Of a stretch of DNA of 64,000 nucleotides, positions 48,949 through 59,900 are shown piece after piece; within the stretch, counting starts at the first letter, position 1, and each line of letters begins with the position of its first letter. Source of the DNA: Paenibacillus oleatilyticus (lineage in GTDB: Bacteria; Bacillota; Bacilli; Paenibacillales; NBRC-103111); NCBI RefSeq assembly GCF_018998565.1, contig NZ_JAHNZO010000006.1, positions 186,001 to 250,000 on the forward strand. Reading direction: 5' to 3'. The translations under genes and the position numbers were made by a program. The notes beneath the pieces were generated by a model. It worked only from the letters and a program-made list of their open reading frames with translations. It searched no databases and was not told the DNA's origin.

Positions 48949-49458
48949 ATGGGACAAGCAGTTGTTAAAATTAGTGAACTTGGTGTAGAAAGTTTTATTA
49001 CAGGAACAAATAATAACTATCTCGTGTTTAAGGTAATTCCTTATGCGAAACAAAGTAGTAGTGGAACTGATAATATTTATAGTTTCAATGGGATCACAGC
49101 AAGTGAAATTATCGAAGCAGATTTGGATGTTGCATTGACGGGGAACAATTATGCCTTTTCCGTCGGCACTGACAACAAGATTAAGCTCGCGTTCGCAAAA
49201 ACATTACATTCGACGAAGGCCTCCGCTATTGAAGCACTTAAGAATGTAGAGGTCACATATGTTCAAGGTAACTTGCGTCCTGATGGCAGTAACTATACAT
49301 TGATTGCACGGAATAGCCTTGGTGAAGAGGTACACCGCACTTCTCCCGCAACACTTGATAAAATCGTAACGCTCATTTCCATGCTTGTTGACACTAGAGA
49401 TGTTGATGTAGACGGAACAATTGAATTTAGAGTGCTGAAGAATTACATCAATTCGTAA
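48949..49458 (+). CDS. Virion structural protein, decoration-like (169 aa)
   Basis: Begins MGQAVVKISELGVESFI, echoing the start of the 170-residue protein at 44880 (MANAVVKIGKMASTNVDSFL), and is likewise all-beta with strong-expression codons. Possibly a paralogous decoration or neck protein. ATG with AAGGAGG. Confidence 0.55.
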   Translation: MGQAVVKISELGVESFITGTNNNYLVFKVIPYAKQSSSGTDNIYSFNGITASEIIEADLDVALTGNNYAFSVGTDNKIKLAFAKTLHSTKASAIEALKNVEVTYVQGNLRPDGSNYTLIARNSLGEEVHRTSPATLDKIVTLISMLVDTRDVDVDGTIEFRVLKNYINS

Positions 49459-49469
49459 GGTGCCGGAAT

Positions 49470-49946
49470 ATGGCAAGATTTAACGAATTGAGTGAATACA
49501 AGTTCACCATAATTAATCGATTATTGGATTGCGATGAGCTGTGTAAGGCAGTATCATACAACGATACTGATTTCCTTATGAGGTCAAGTGTGAGTGATCC
49601 AGCAGATGAATTAGTTTATAATCATATCTTTCCTTATCGGTTTATTCCTGAAGTGAATGAATCTAAGAAGACATTCATAACACTGTCTCTTAGGAAATTC
49701 CAATTAATTAATAATAGTTTCAAAAAAGGTCTAATTTACTTGAATATTTTCACACATCGAGACTTATTTAAAACAGATTATGGTTGTACACGCATTGATT
49801 TTATTCTGAATAAAGTCGATGAAATGTTTAATCAGAAACGTGGAATAGGAATCGGTCAACTTGAATTTGTTGATATGGATGAGATTGTGGTAAATGAAAA
49901 ATATCAAGGGAATTATATCTGCTACAAACCAGTTGATTTTAACTAG
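49470..49946 (+). CDS. Putative tail-terminator/neck protein (158 aa)
   Basis: IFPYRFIPEVNESKKTFITLSLRKFQLINNSFKKGLIYLNIFTHRDLF ... RIDFILNKVDEMFNQKRGIGIGQLEF: alpha-beta pattern seen in PBSX/SPP1-type neck or tail-terminator proteins. ATG 11 bases after the upstream stop. Confidence 0.6.
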   Translation: MARFNELSEYKFTIINRLLDCDELCKAVSYNDTDFLMRSSVSDPADELVYNHIFPYRFIPEVNESKKTFITLSLRKFQLINNSFKKGLIYLNIFTHRDLFKTDYGCTRIDFILNKVDEMFNQKRGIGIGQLEFVDMDEIVVNEKYQGNYICYKPVDFN

Positions 49947-49955
49947 GTGATTCAC

Positions 49956-50672
49956 ATGTACGATAGAATTAGACTATTTCTTGGTAAACCAACATGTGTC
50001 AATAACGTCAATATCTATTCTCCTACCATCGATGGAATTGCTGAGATCGGCGAAGTTGTTTATAACATATATATCACTTTAGCGTCGTTCAATAAAGAAG
50101 TAATATTGAAGACTTTGTTTGGAATTAGTAATGAAAATTACTCATTAATCGAAAATGAGGATACATTTGATATTCTAACTTCCATTCCTGCTGTTGTGCA
50201 TGAAACAGAGAAAGCATTCTCATTTTTTACGAAAGCCGACGTAAAGTATGACTTAACCTCATCTTCATACATGGTTGAAAATTTAACATTTGTCAACAAA
50301 GGAAATTATCTAGAAGTTTCTGAGATGCTTAAGAGACTAAATGGAATGGCTATTGACGAGAACAAAACCATAAAGTTTAAGAATGAGAAAGCTAAGAAAA
50401 TGTATGAAAAGTTAATGCAACTTAAAAGTAAAAATGTGAAGAATGATGCCGATTCTCTCGAACTGAAGGACATGCTCTCAATACTTTGTAATGCCGATGG
50501 GAACGGGATAGATGTATTTAATATTGGTAAACTTACTGTTTATCAAGTTTATGAGCACTTTGAAAGATTGAATATAAAAGAACAACATAAAAGGTTATTA
50601 AATGTTTGGGCTAATGGTCACTTAAGTAGTGAAGATAAATTACCCGAATGGATTACAAAAAGTAAATTATGA
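49956..50672 (+). CDS. Tail-region hypothetical protein (238 aa)
   Basis: Not recognised. Mostly helical, long charged helices (KFKNEKAKKMYEKLMQLKSK). ATG at 49956 with AGGTGATT. Precedes the tail tube gene; possibly a tail assembly factor. Confidence 0.6.
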   Translation: MYDRIRLFLGKPTCVNNVNIYSPTIDGIAEIGEVVYNIYITLASFNKEVILKTLFGISNENYSLIENEDTFDILTSIPAVVHETEKAFSFFTKADVKYDLTSSSYMVENLTFVNKGNYLEVSEMLKRLNGMAIDENKTIKFKNEKAKKMYEKLMQLKSKNVKNDADSLELKDMLSILCNADGNGIDVFNIGKLTVYQVYEHFERLNIKEQHKRLLNVWANGHLSSEDKLPEWITKSKL

Positions 50673-50694
50673 TTATTTAAGGAGGAATAATTAA

Positions 50695-51471
50695 ATGGTT
50701 CTTCAACTAGGACGTTATGGCTCTAGAGAGATTATGGACTTGCAAATATTTAATTATGTTACGAAAAAACCATATATGACAATGGATTATGCTACTTCCA
50801 CCCAAACAGAGAATACAGCCGAAACTGTATATGCAAGAGGTGGTGCCGGAAATCCACGCAGGATCTCATGGAATGGGGACAAACAAACAACCGTAACTGT
50901 TGAAACTCAAATTTTCACTATGCAACATTTGGCATTACTAGCGGGTGAGGATATCATTTCTGGTAAAAGTGAAATTTTTCAGCGCGAAGTTCTTTCTGTC
51001 GAAGATGGTGGAACAGGTAAAAAAGTAGTGAAACTAAAAAAGACACCAATAGGGACAACGGCTGATGTTGCAGTATTTGCATTTATTAATGGCATTCTTG
51101 GTGATAGTCAACAGGTGGAGTCGATTAGCAATAGCGAAGTAACCCTCGCTGCATCTGCAACTGTTGCGATTGGAAGTGAAGTTGAAGTGTACTATAGATG
51201 GCAAGCAACTGACTCTAAAAAACTTTCTTTCACATCCAAAGGGTTCCCTCCTTATGTATTTATGGCAGGTAATACTATTTATCCCGATGAAATTTCTGGC
51301 GATGTGGTATCTGCACAATTGAAGTATTACAAAGCAAAACTGCAACCTAACTTCACTATTAGTAACTCTCCTACAGGTGATCCAAGCTCTTTGAGTTTGA
51401 AATTTGACGTGTTCCCTGTAAAAGTAAATGGTGTCGATACGCTTTATGATATGGTGATCTACGAAGATTAA
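50695..51471 (+). CDS. Major tail (tube) protein (258 aa)
   Basis: Beta-rich with tube-like blocks GRYGSREIMDLQIFNYVTKKPYMTMDYA, ISWNGDKQTTVTVETQIFTMQHLALLAGE and LSLKFDVFPVKV; codons of a highly expressed gene; ATG with GGAGG. Gene order (tube, assembly chaperone, neck-like, tape measure) is that of siphoviruses. An internal segment (TSKGFPPYVFMAGN) resembles an inserted Ig-like loop. Confidence 0.75.
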   Translation: MVLQLGRYGSREIMDLQIFNYVTKKPYMTMDYATSTQTENTAETVYARGGAGNPRRISWNGDKQTTVTVETQIFTMQHLALLAGEDIISGKSEIFQREVLSVEDGGTGKKVVKLKKTPIGTTADVAVFAFINGILGDSQQVESISNSEVTLAASATVAIGSEVEVYYRWQATDSKKLSFTSKGFPPYVFMAGNTIYPDEISGDVVSAQLKYYKAKLQPNFTISNSPTGDPSSLSLKFDVFPVKVNGVDTLYDMVIYED

Positions 51472-51583
51472 TAAATTATGAAAGGCAGACTTAAAATTCT
51501 GCCTCTCATCTTGAGAAGCTCTTGATAATGTGAGGGCTTTTGAATATGAGAATAAAACATATTTTTAAAGGGAGTGTTATTGA

Positions 51584-52057
51584 ATGAGTAAAACAGTAAA
51601 GAACCTGTCTATGAGTCTAGTTAAGAAACAGGATGCAGCGAAGTACAAAGATAAAAAGCGAGTAAATTTTGATGATGTGAAAGTAGATGTTGATGTTGTA
51701 TTCCGCCCTTCTAAGAGAAATCTTGTTGTGGCTGAGATGTTAGATGTACTACATAATGCATTAGTCGAAAAGAAAAAAATGGATGGAGGGGTAGGTCTTA
51801 TTATAAGTAATGCTTTAATTGTTAAGCACTTCACTTCCATTGAAACTGATGCAGAAGATTATGAAGGACTAATAAATATGTTAACCCTTCTTACAGATGG
51901 TGAGTATCTAGAAAAAATTATGAACGCATTTGAAAAAGAACAACTTGAAATTATGTATGAAGAACTAAATAAAGCTATCTTGATGACTAAGGAAATCATT
52001 GAAATCGAAACTGAAAAAGCAAAAGTTGAAGGTGAGAAGGATGCCGACGTTCAATAA
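51584..52057 (+). CDS. Tail assembly chaperone-like protein (157 aa)
   Basis: Helical protein with basic N terminus and C-terminal acidic helix, encoded between tail tube and later tail genes where siphoviruses keep tape-measure chaperones. Overlaps the next gene by 14 bases in another frame. No obvious slippery heptamer for a gpG-gpT fusion. ATG with AAAGGGAG. Confidence 0.65.
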   Translation: MSKTVKNLSMSLVKKQDAAKYKDKKRVNFDDVKVDVDVVFRPSKRNLVVAEMLDVLHNALVEKKKMDGGVGLIISNALIVKHFTSIETDAEDYEGLINMLTLLTDGEYLEKIMNAFEKEQLEIMYEELNKAILMTKEIIEIETEKAKVEGEKDADVQ

Positions 52058-52472
52058 TCTTGCTGATTTATTCAAACATATTAATTCTCAATCTTCAAAA
52101 GTCCTTCAGGATGAAGTTGCTACAACCATAAAGCAACAAATGCATGAAGTTATTGAAGATGTAACATATGAACAGTATACTCCTGAAAGTTATGTTAGAA
52201 CTCATGAGCTTTCAGACATAAAAAATATGGAAGTAACAGTAATTGATAATAATACAATTCGAATTATCAATACGAGACATGATGGGGATAGAGATGTGGC
52301 ACGAATTGTTGCTGAAGGGATAGGTTTTAGCTGGGTAAATTCCGCAATATATCGTGCTCAACCTTTTGAAAGGAACTTTTATGAAGACTCAATTAATTTT
52401 TTGAAGCACAACGGAAAACATATCTCATCTTTTAAAAATGGAATGAAAAAGCGAGGGATTGAAATTGTATAG
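52044..52472 (+). CDS. HK97 gp10-like tail-completion protein (142 aa)
   Basis: Pattern of the HK97 gp10/YqbI family: long N-terminal helix (LADLFKHINSQSSKVLQDEVATTIKQQM), YTPESYVRTHELSDIKNMEV, and C-terminal RNFYEDSINFLK. ATG 52044 lies directly after AAGGTGAGAAGG. Positioned unusually late (after the tube gene). Confidence 0.65.
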   Translation, partial: PTFNNLADLFKHINSQSSKVLQDEVATTIKQQMHEVIEDVTYEQYTPESYVRTHELSDIKNMEVTVIDNNTIRIINTRHDGDRDVARIVAEGIGFSWVNSAIYRAQPFERNFYEDSINFLKHNGKHISSFKNGMKKRGIEIV

Positions 52473-52484
52473 GAAGGTGTATCG

Positions 52485-53471
52485 ATGAGTGAAATAGCAG
52501 ATAAATTACCAGAAGTAACAAAAGAAGAGTATGAAAAGTTTCATGAGTTTAATAAGGAAATACTAGAGGAGTTTTTACAACAACAACATCTCTCCCCTCA
52601 AACTTTAAGACAATATGAGTCTGCATTAAAAATATTCTTTCGTTTTGTATTTGAAAAGTGCAAAAACCTGCCTTTGTATGAATTAAAACCAAAGCATGCT
52701 TTACAATATCAGAACTTTTTATTGAGCCGTGATCTTTCTTCAAATGCTGTTAAATTGAAGAGGTCTGCGGTTTCTTCTTTATGTGGATACTTAGAAGTAT
52801 ACTACTCTGATGAGTACCCACTATTCAGAAATATTTACAATAAGAAAATCCCTAATCCCCCCAAAGCTTTGCGTCATGAAAAAAAACCATTAACACCAGA
52901 TGAGTTGAATTATCTAAATTCTGAATTGGAGAAGCGTGAAGAATGGCAAATGATCGCTTATATTCAGTTTAGTTACGATTCTGGATGCCGCAGAGGTGAA
53001 ACAGCTCAACTTTTAAAAGAAGTAGTTAACTATTCTTACGTCAAAGATCAGAAAACAGGTGAAGAGAAGAATCATTATTTGACACATAATATACGCGCGA
53101 AGGGTAGAGGAAAAAATGGAAAAATCAGAAAATTAATGTTTGGCGATATCTCTAAGGATGCAATCAAAAAATGGCTAGAAATTCGCGGAGATGATGATTG
53201 TCCTTATGTGTTTGTGAAAAAGACAAAGACAGGAAAGTTGTATCCTCTCTCTCCTTCTGCATTTAATGATTGGTGTACAAATACATTCAGTGAAATTATG
53301 GGAAGACGTGTTCACCCACATCAACTCAGATCAAGTCGAGCAACTAATCTGGTTGCGCATGAAGGAAAAGATATTGAAAAAGTAAAAAATTTATTAGGTC
53401 ACCAGAGTAGCGAAACAACTAAAATTTATGTAGTTAAAGAAGGCGAAGATGGAGTTGACGATCTGTTCTAA
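52485..53471 (+). CDS. yomM: YomM-like tyrosine recombinase within the tail operon
   Basis: XerC/D-type recombinase with all catalytic residues: CRRGET (R169), K in the KGRGKNGK beta hairpin, HQLR (H279, R282), LGHQSS (H306), KIYV (Y315). SPbeta YomM has the same location. Being expressed late with structural genes, it is unlikely to be the prophage integrase; roles in resolving multimeric genomes before packaging have been imagined but not shown. ATG with AGGAAGGTG. Confidence 0.85.
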   Translation: MSEIADKLPEVTKEEYEKFHEFNKEILEEFLQQQHLSPQTLRQYESALKIFFRFVFEKCKNLPLYELKPKHALQYQNFLLSRDLSSNAVKLKRSAVSSLCGYLEVYYSDEYPLFRNIYNKKIPNPPKALRHEKKPLTPDELNYLNSELEKREEWQMIAYIQFSYDSGCRRGETAQLLKEVVNYSYVKDQKTGEEKNHYLTHNIRAKGRGKNGKIRKLMFGDISKDAIKKWLEIRGDDDCPYVFVKKTKTGKLYPLSPSAFNDWCTNTFSEIMGRRVHPHQLRSSRATNLVAHEGKDIEKVKNLLGHQSSETTKIYVVKEGEDGVDDLF

Positions 53472-53493
53472 TTCCAAATGAAAGGATGATTTC

Positions 53494-53658
53494 ATGGCAA
53501 AGTACGAATTTAGTGATAATCAGATTCGCAACCTCCTTACATTCTTGAATCGAGCGGAAATTAAAGGTTTCCATGAGATTCAAGCAATTAATGATATTGT
53601 GTCCATTCTGAACAATCCACTATTACCAGAAGAAAATGAAACAAAAGGAACATCTTAA
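53494..53658 (+). CDS. Small helical protein (54 aa)
   Basis: ATG with AAAGGATG; KYEFSDNQIRNLLTFLNRAE ... EIQAINDIVSILNNPLL. Too short for usual cut-offs but with a good site, right after yomM. Its end overlaps the next gene by 23 bases. Not recognised. Confidence 0.6.
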   Translation: MAKYEFSDNQIRNLLTFLNRAEIKGFHEIQAINDIVSILNNPLLPEENETKGTS

Positions 53659-53830
53659 TTGCAAGCACCATAAACAGTATGCATCTTATATCCTCTCCTC
53701 TTCCCCACTTAGGCACCCTTGGAGTTGTGTTTTATGTGGATTCAGAGGAATCGATGTCGCTTACAATACAAAGGCTTTAAACTACGAAGAACTATTGAAT
53801 TACATACCAAATTTACATAGGACTCTTTGA
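53636..53830 (+). CDS. Small Cys/His zinc-type protein (64 aa)
   Basis: NCKHHKQYASYIL ... WSCVLCGFRGID: one Cys-His-His cluster and a CVLC knuckle, likely one zinc site. Weak ribosome site (AGAAG) within the previous gene, so translation is probably coupled. Last gene before two terminators. Confidence 0.55.
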   Translation: MKQKEHLNCKHHKQYASYILSSSPLRHPWSCVLCGFRGIDVAYNTKALNYEELLNYIPNLHRTL

Positions 53831-53838
53831 TAAATCAG

Positions 53839-53866
53839 ACTGCATCTTATTTAGGTGCAGTTTATT
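53839..53866 (+). terminator. Terminator before the tape measure gene (1)
   Basis: ACTGCA/TGCAGT stem followed by TTATTTTATT. Confidence 0.65.
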
Positions 53867-53903
53867 TTATTAATGAGAAACAGAATAAAATATGAGTTTC
53901 ATC

Positions 53904-53932
53904 GGGAGAAGGCTTAATGCCTCTCCTTTTTT
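53904..53932 (+). terminator. Terminator before the tape measure gene (2)
   Basis: GGAGA-A-GGC/GCC-TCTCC stem followed by six T. With the preceding one it separates the tape-measure unit from the upstream late genes. Confidence 0.75.
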
Positions 53933-53957
53933 ATTTTTCTGAAAAGGAGAGGTTCAA

Positions 53958-56900
53958 ATGTCTGACTTAAGGATACTAGTATCGGCAACATTGAACGAGA
54001 AACGCTCGGTCATTGACTTAAATGAAGCAATCAAAAAAATACAAAACGATCCAGCATTGCAAAAGTTAAAACTAAATGTTGATATCGACCAAAAGTTCGC
54101 AAGAACAATCAATGAATTAACTGAAGCGCTAAACAAAATGAAGCAAGTTTCACAAGATCAGAACAAAGTTATTTCTGAAAACACTGAGATATTCAAAAGA
54201 CTTGATGGAACTGTTCAACAAGTTACACAAAAGGTTTTAAAGAATGGTGAAATCATTCAGCGAACCAAAACGATTCATGATGAAAACAAAAAAGCAATGG
54301 TTGATGAAAGTCAAGCAGCTTTAAAGCTTTCTGAGAGTATTGATAAACTGAATAAATCGGAATTGGATTCAATCACTATTAGTAAAAATAGATCCAATAA
54401 ACCAATTGGATATACCATCAAATCTTCAGAAGGTTATTCGGTTACCACCAAACGTATAGAGCCTGATGGAGAGACACTAAAAAGCTTATCGACAACTACG
54501 AATTATAAGAAACAACGCGAAGATGAGTTAAATTTAATTAATCAGATGGCAGACTTCAGAGAGAAGTCAGAATTGCGTGTTCGAGAAGAACAAAGAAAAA
54601 CCGCAGAATCACAGCAAAAATCGATCCAAAAAAATATGGATATGGATCGAGAAGAAGCAGAACGGAAATTACGAAATCTCGAAAACTTTAGAGCAAACTA
54701 TATTGCTAAAATAACTGATCTACAACGTCGATACGGGAGCAAAATAGATGTCGATGCTTTAAATGGGCTAAGAGCAGAACTTAAGAATCTTGACATTGGG
54801 AATGCAGATTTTGATAAAAAGTTAGTTGAAATACCTAACAAAATTAAGCAAATTGGTGCTGAAGCTAAAATTGCCAGCGCGCATTCATTGAATTTTGGTG
54901 AAGCTTTAAGTACAGCTTTTCAGAAGTTCCCTGTGTGGCTCATCTCTGGAACTGTGTTTATGCAATCAATTCACTTCTTTACTGAAGGAATAAAATATGT
55001 AAATGAATTAAATGCAAATTTAACGCAAATTGGAACAGCAGTAAATTACAATCAAGAGAAGCTCGCTTCACTAGGCAAACAATTTCAGCAATTAGGCCAA
55101 GAAATTAGTGCTACTACTAAGGATGTAAGTGCGGCAGCTCTTGAGTTCTATAGACAGGGTCTTGGTGACGAACAAGTCTTAAATAGACTTAAACTTACAA
55201 CTCAATATGCTAAAATCTCAGGCTTAGAGTTTACACAATCTGCTGAATTGCTTACTGCTGCTTCAAACTCAATGCATCAAGACATCACAAAGGTTGCAGA
55301 TGTGTTTACCTACCTTGGAGACGCTACGGCGACAAGCGCCTCAGAAATAGGAGTGGCCTTTCAAAAGGTCGGAGGAACGGCAGAAAGTTTAAAAGTTCCA
55401 TTTGAAAAAGTAGCTTCTTATATTGCTACCATCTCAGCCCAGACCCGTGAAGCGCCTGAAACAATTGGTTCGGCTGTAAAAAGTATCTTCTCAAGAATTG
55501 GCAGTGTTAAAGAAAGAGGATATGACGCAGAAGATGGAACGGATGTTAACCAAATTGCTAAATCGTTGGCCGCTGCAAACATCCAACTGATCGACTCAAA
55601 TAAACAGTTCCGAAACTTTGCAACTGTCCTTGATGAATTGGGTGCTAAGTGGAATACTCTCGATGATAGAACTAAAAGGTATATTGCAACCACAGTTGCT
55701 GGTGCTTACCAACAATCGCGATTCCTTACCCTTATGGACTCTTACGACAAATCTGTTCAATTGTATCAGCAAGCGTTAGAATCGGCAGGGACTACTCAGC
55801 AAAAATATAATATTTATCTTGAAGGTACTCAAGCACATATTGATAAACTCAAAGGTGTAATGCAAGGTCTGTGGTCCAACGCATTTAAAAGCGATACAAT
55901 AAATACCACTTTGAGTATTCTCACTAAACTGCTTAGTGCAATAGATGTTGTGATTAAGAATTTTGGATTGATACCTACTGTGGTAGGCTTGGGCACAGCA
56001 GCATTATTTGTTTTTAATAAAACAGCATTGACCACATTTTTAGGACTAACACATAAAATAATAACATCAGTAACTAGTTTTTCAACACTTACGGCTTCGA
56101 TCAATGCTACAACTATTGCAACTAGAGGTCTTTCACTGGCAATGTCACTTACTCCATTAGTCGCATCAACTGCCATAATTGCTGGATTAACATGGGCTTT
56201 AACTGAATTTTTCTCCGCTGAAAAAACTGCTACAGCAGAGTCAGATAAACTGTCTGAAACCTATAGAGAAAACGTAAAGAGTATTTCTGAAAAAAAAGAT
56301 GCTCTTAAAAAGTTAGCCGAAGAATACCAATCTTTGAAAAGCAAAACAGATAAAACAACTGAAGATATTGGGCGTTTGAATAAGATTGAAAAAGAGCTTG
56401 TTCAAACTTACGGCGTTTCAATAACTGGTATAAATTCGCAAGGTGAAGCATATTCAAACAGTATTGAAGCCATTAACAGAAGAATCGAAGCACTTTCTAA
56501 GCAAAAAGAACTTGAGGATGAGATTCTAAGGAATAAGGTTATAGGCAAAAATCAATCTGAGAGAGAATCCATTGATGAACAGATAAAAAAGGTTGAGGAC
56601 TATACTAAAAAAGTTACTGAACTACAGACAACTTTGGATAATATGCAAAATGCTATTGCTAATGGTGGATCTGTAAAACTGCTCAATGGACAAACAACAG
56701 ACGACAAAGAGTATCTTAAAAGACTTGTCCAAAGCTACAATGCTGACTTAGGATACTTTCGCGAAGCCCTAAAAACAGCAAATGACGAACTTGTAAAATC
56801 AACTCAGGATATCGTAACAGTTGTTACCAACGAGTTTAATTCTCAACTTTCTAAAAGTGGAAAAACAATTAGTGATAAGGGAAGACTCTTTACAACAGAA

Positions 56901-59900
56901 ATTATAAAATCCCTCTCCATTTCTAACGTATCGATACAGGAACAGTTTAACATCATTCGAGAAATGGCAAAAGATAATTCATTTGATGAGTTAATTGTAA
57001 AATACGAAAAATTAAAAGATGAATTTTCAAAAAACCCAACTGAAGAAATGGATGCAAAACTAAAGCAGGCATCAGATAATATTAAGCGTACTATAGAAGA
57101 CACTATCAAAACCACTCCAAAATTAACTGAAGCAGCTAAGAGTGGATTAAAAGAGTTCGCTGACCAGTTTGTGGTATTATTCAATAACGCGAATAATGCT
57201 TCTGCTCCAATAGGGAACTTAGCAAATACCACTTCTCGATTGGCAAGTGAAGTTGAGAAAGCAGAAAAGGAACTTAAACCACTTAATTTGGCTTTAAGTG
57301 ATGTCCGAAAAGGTCAAACATTATCTTCTGATGCTATTGCAGATTTGATTATAAAGTATCCTGAGTTGGCCTCTGCAATAAAACAAACAACTAATGGTTA
57401 TACCCTTGAAGAAGCTGCACTTGAAAAATTACGTAAAGCAAAAGTAGATAAATATATAAGTGATCTTGAGGCAGAGAAAAATATGACTCAGGTTACACTA
57501 TCCAATTCTCTGGCGCGTATGAAAGCATATGGCATTGAATTGTCTAACATCAGAACGGTTGAGCAAGCTAAAGCAAAAATTGGTCAAATCGAGATGAAAA
57601 AGTACTTCGGTGAGCAGAATAATGATCTTGGGGCTAAAATAGGCTTACCGAACTTCTTTGCGAAGAAACAAGAAAAAGAAGCTGACGATACTCTTTCTGC
57701 GCTTAATGACTTTATTAAGGAATTAACTGAAAGAGAAACACAAATAGAAGCCTTAAAAAAACTAATCAATGACCCCAACTTTGGTGTGGGTGACAGAAAA
57801 GAAAAGAAAGAGAAAAAAGAAGCAACACTTAAAGATGCTCTAGATTATATTGAGTTAGAAAAAGAAATAGTTAATAGTTTGAATGAAACATACGAAGCTC
57901 GCAAGAAAGTTATTGATCTTGAAAAAAAGCAAATTGACATCATTGAGAAGCAGAAAGACTATAACAGTGCGATTCAGAAAACCAATGAATTAATAAATAA
58001 TCAGCTCAAAGCACTTGAAGATTTAAATACTGCTAATACAGGCATAACTGGAAAAGCCGACGTGGCGAGAATGAACGCTATTAATAATAAAGACATCCTC
58101 AGCGATATCAAACGCTCAAATCCAGATTTTGCACTTCCTGATGATGTAGAGGAAGCCAAAAAGTATGTCAGAGAGTATTTTGACACTTGGTTTAATTCTA
58201 GTGGAGACGCTTCTGAAGCTTATAAAAAATTTCTAGGTGCGTTTGTAGAACGTTCCAAGCAAATACATGACAACGCATCTATGTCTGTTGAAGATAGAAA
58301 TAAAGAGCTTGATAAAATTGAGAAACAAAAAAAGTCAATTGAAAAATTGTTCGGTGTAATTCAAGTCTATAAGCAAGGTTGGACTGAGAATGTAAATAGG
58401 ATCAATGAGATGAACACAGCAATTGATTCTTCTCGCGAATCCTTAAACAAACTCAGAAAAGAAGCTCATGACATTCGAATTGCAGGTCTTGATGATCAAC
58501 TTAAAGAAATACAAAGGACGCTTGAAACACTTCCAGAATCGTCTTCTCAATATCGAGATGAGCTTGAAAGACTTATACAACTTAATAAAGAGAAGCAAAA
58601 TGTAGAACATCAAACCGCTGAAGAAAGCAGAGCCAGAGTCGCTTCTGGAAAATTGTCAGCAGAGCAAATTGTCTATGAGAATGAAATGATTAAGTCTCTA
58701 TCAAACTCTTGGTGGGACTATCAGAAGGTGATCCAAGACAATGCTTTTAAGATTATCACAAGTACTATAAACACATCTGCTGAATCTGTAAAAAAATATG
58801 ATGATCAATTACAAATTTCTAAAGATCGTTTGGGTTTACTTAAAGAAGGTACTAAAGCTTACTCCGACGAGTTGCAGAAACAAATTAAACTGCTTCAAGA
58901 CAAACTCGCAGCTGAAGAAGCACATGAAAATGTTATCCGTAAACAGATGGACACTGTTGGACTTACACAAGAGCAATGGAACAATCTAAATCAGCAACTA
59001 AAACAATCTGTTTTAGCACAAATAAGCATTGCTTCGTCAATTAAATCAGCTAATCAATCTCTAAAAGAGCAACTCAATACTATTGCAAATGATGTAATAG
59101 AAATCTATAAGGAAATGTATGAGAAACAAAAAGAGGTTGCTTTAAAGGCTATTGATGATGAATTAAAATCGCTTGAGAAGTCCCATAAGAGAAAAGTGGA
59201 TTTACTTGATGAAGAGATGAAGAAGTACGAAGATCTGGTTCAAGCAAAGTTGAAAGCATTAGACGAACAAGCGAATGAAGAAGATTATCAAAAACAGCTT
59301 ATTAAGTTGACTAAAGAACGCGATGAGATACAAAAGCAAATTGATACTCGTAAAATGGACACTTCTCTTGAAGGAAAAGCAAAAACTGCCGAGTTACTGA
59401 AACAACTTCAGGAGAAAAACGATGAGATCGATGATTTCCAAAAGAAGAATATTCGAGAGACTACCAAGAAAACACTACAAGATCAATTAGATGAAAAGAA
59501 AAAAAGTGTTGATGAGCAAAAGAAAGTTGAAGATAAAGCTTACGAAAACGAGAAAGAACGCTTAGATAAAGTTAAAGAGGCTACAGAGAAACACTACAAT
59601 GATTTAATTCAAGATGAAACTCGATTTGAGAAAATTCGAGAAGATATTCGTAAAGGTAATATCTCTAAAGCAATGTCTGACTTGAATGGTTTCCGAGACT
59701 TTGTGATAAAGAACTCTGAAACAATCGGAAATGGATTATCCAATACCCTAATCGATAAGATTGGAAAAGTCTCAACAAAACTTCAGGAGATTACACCAGT
59801 AGTAGCTTCTCAATTTCAACAAATGGCAAACGATTTGCAAGATAAGATGATCACCAAGATGGATGAGTTAATCTCGAAGTTTAGGGAACTGGATAACTTG

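Noticed and set aside
51999-52057. Programmed frameshift between the assembly-chaperone gene and the next tail gene
   Set aside because: No slippery heptamer in the 14-base overlap, and the second gene has its own ribosome site and start.
55829-57232. Leftward frames opposite the tape measure gene
   Set aside because: Antisense shadows without ribosome sites.
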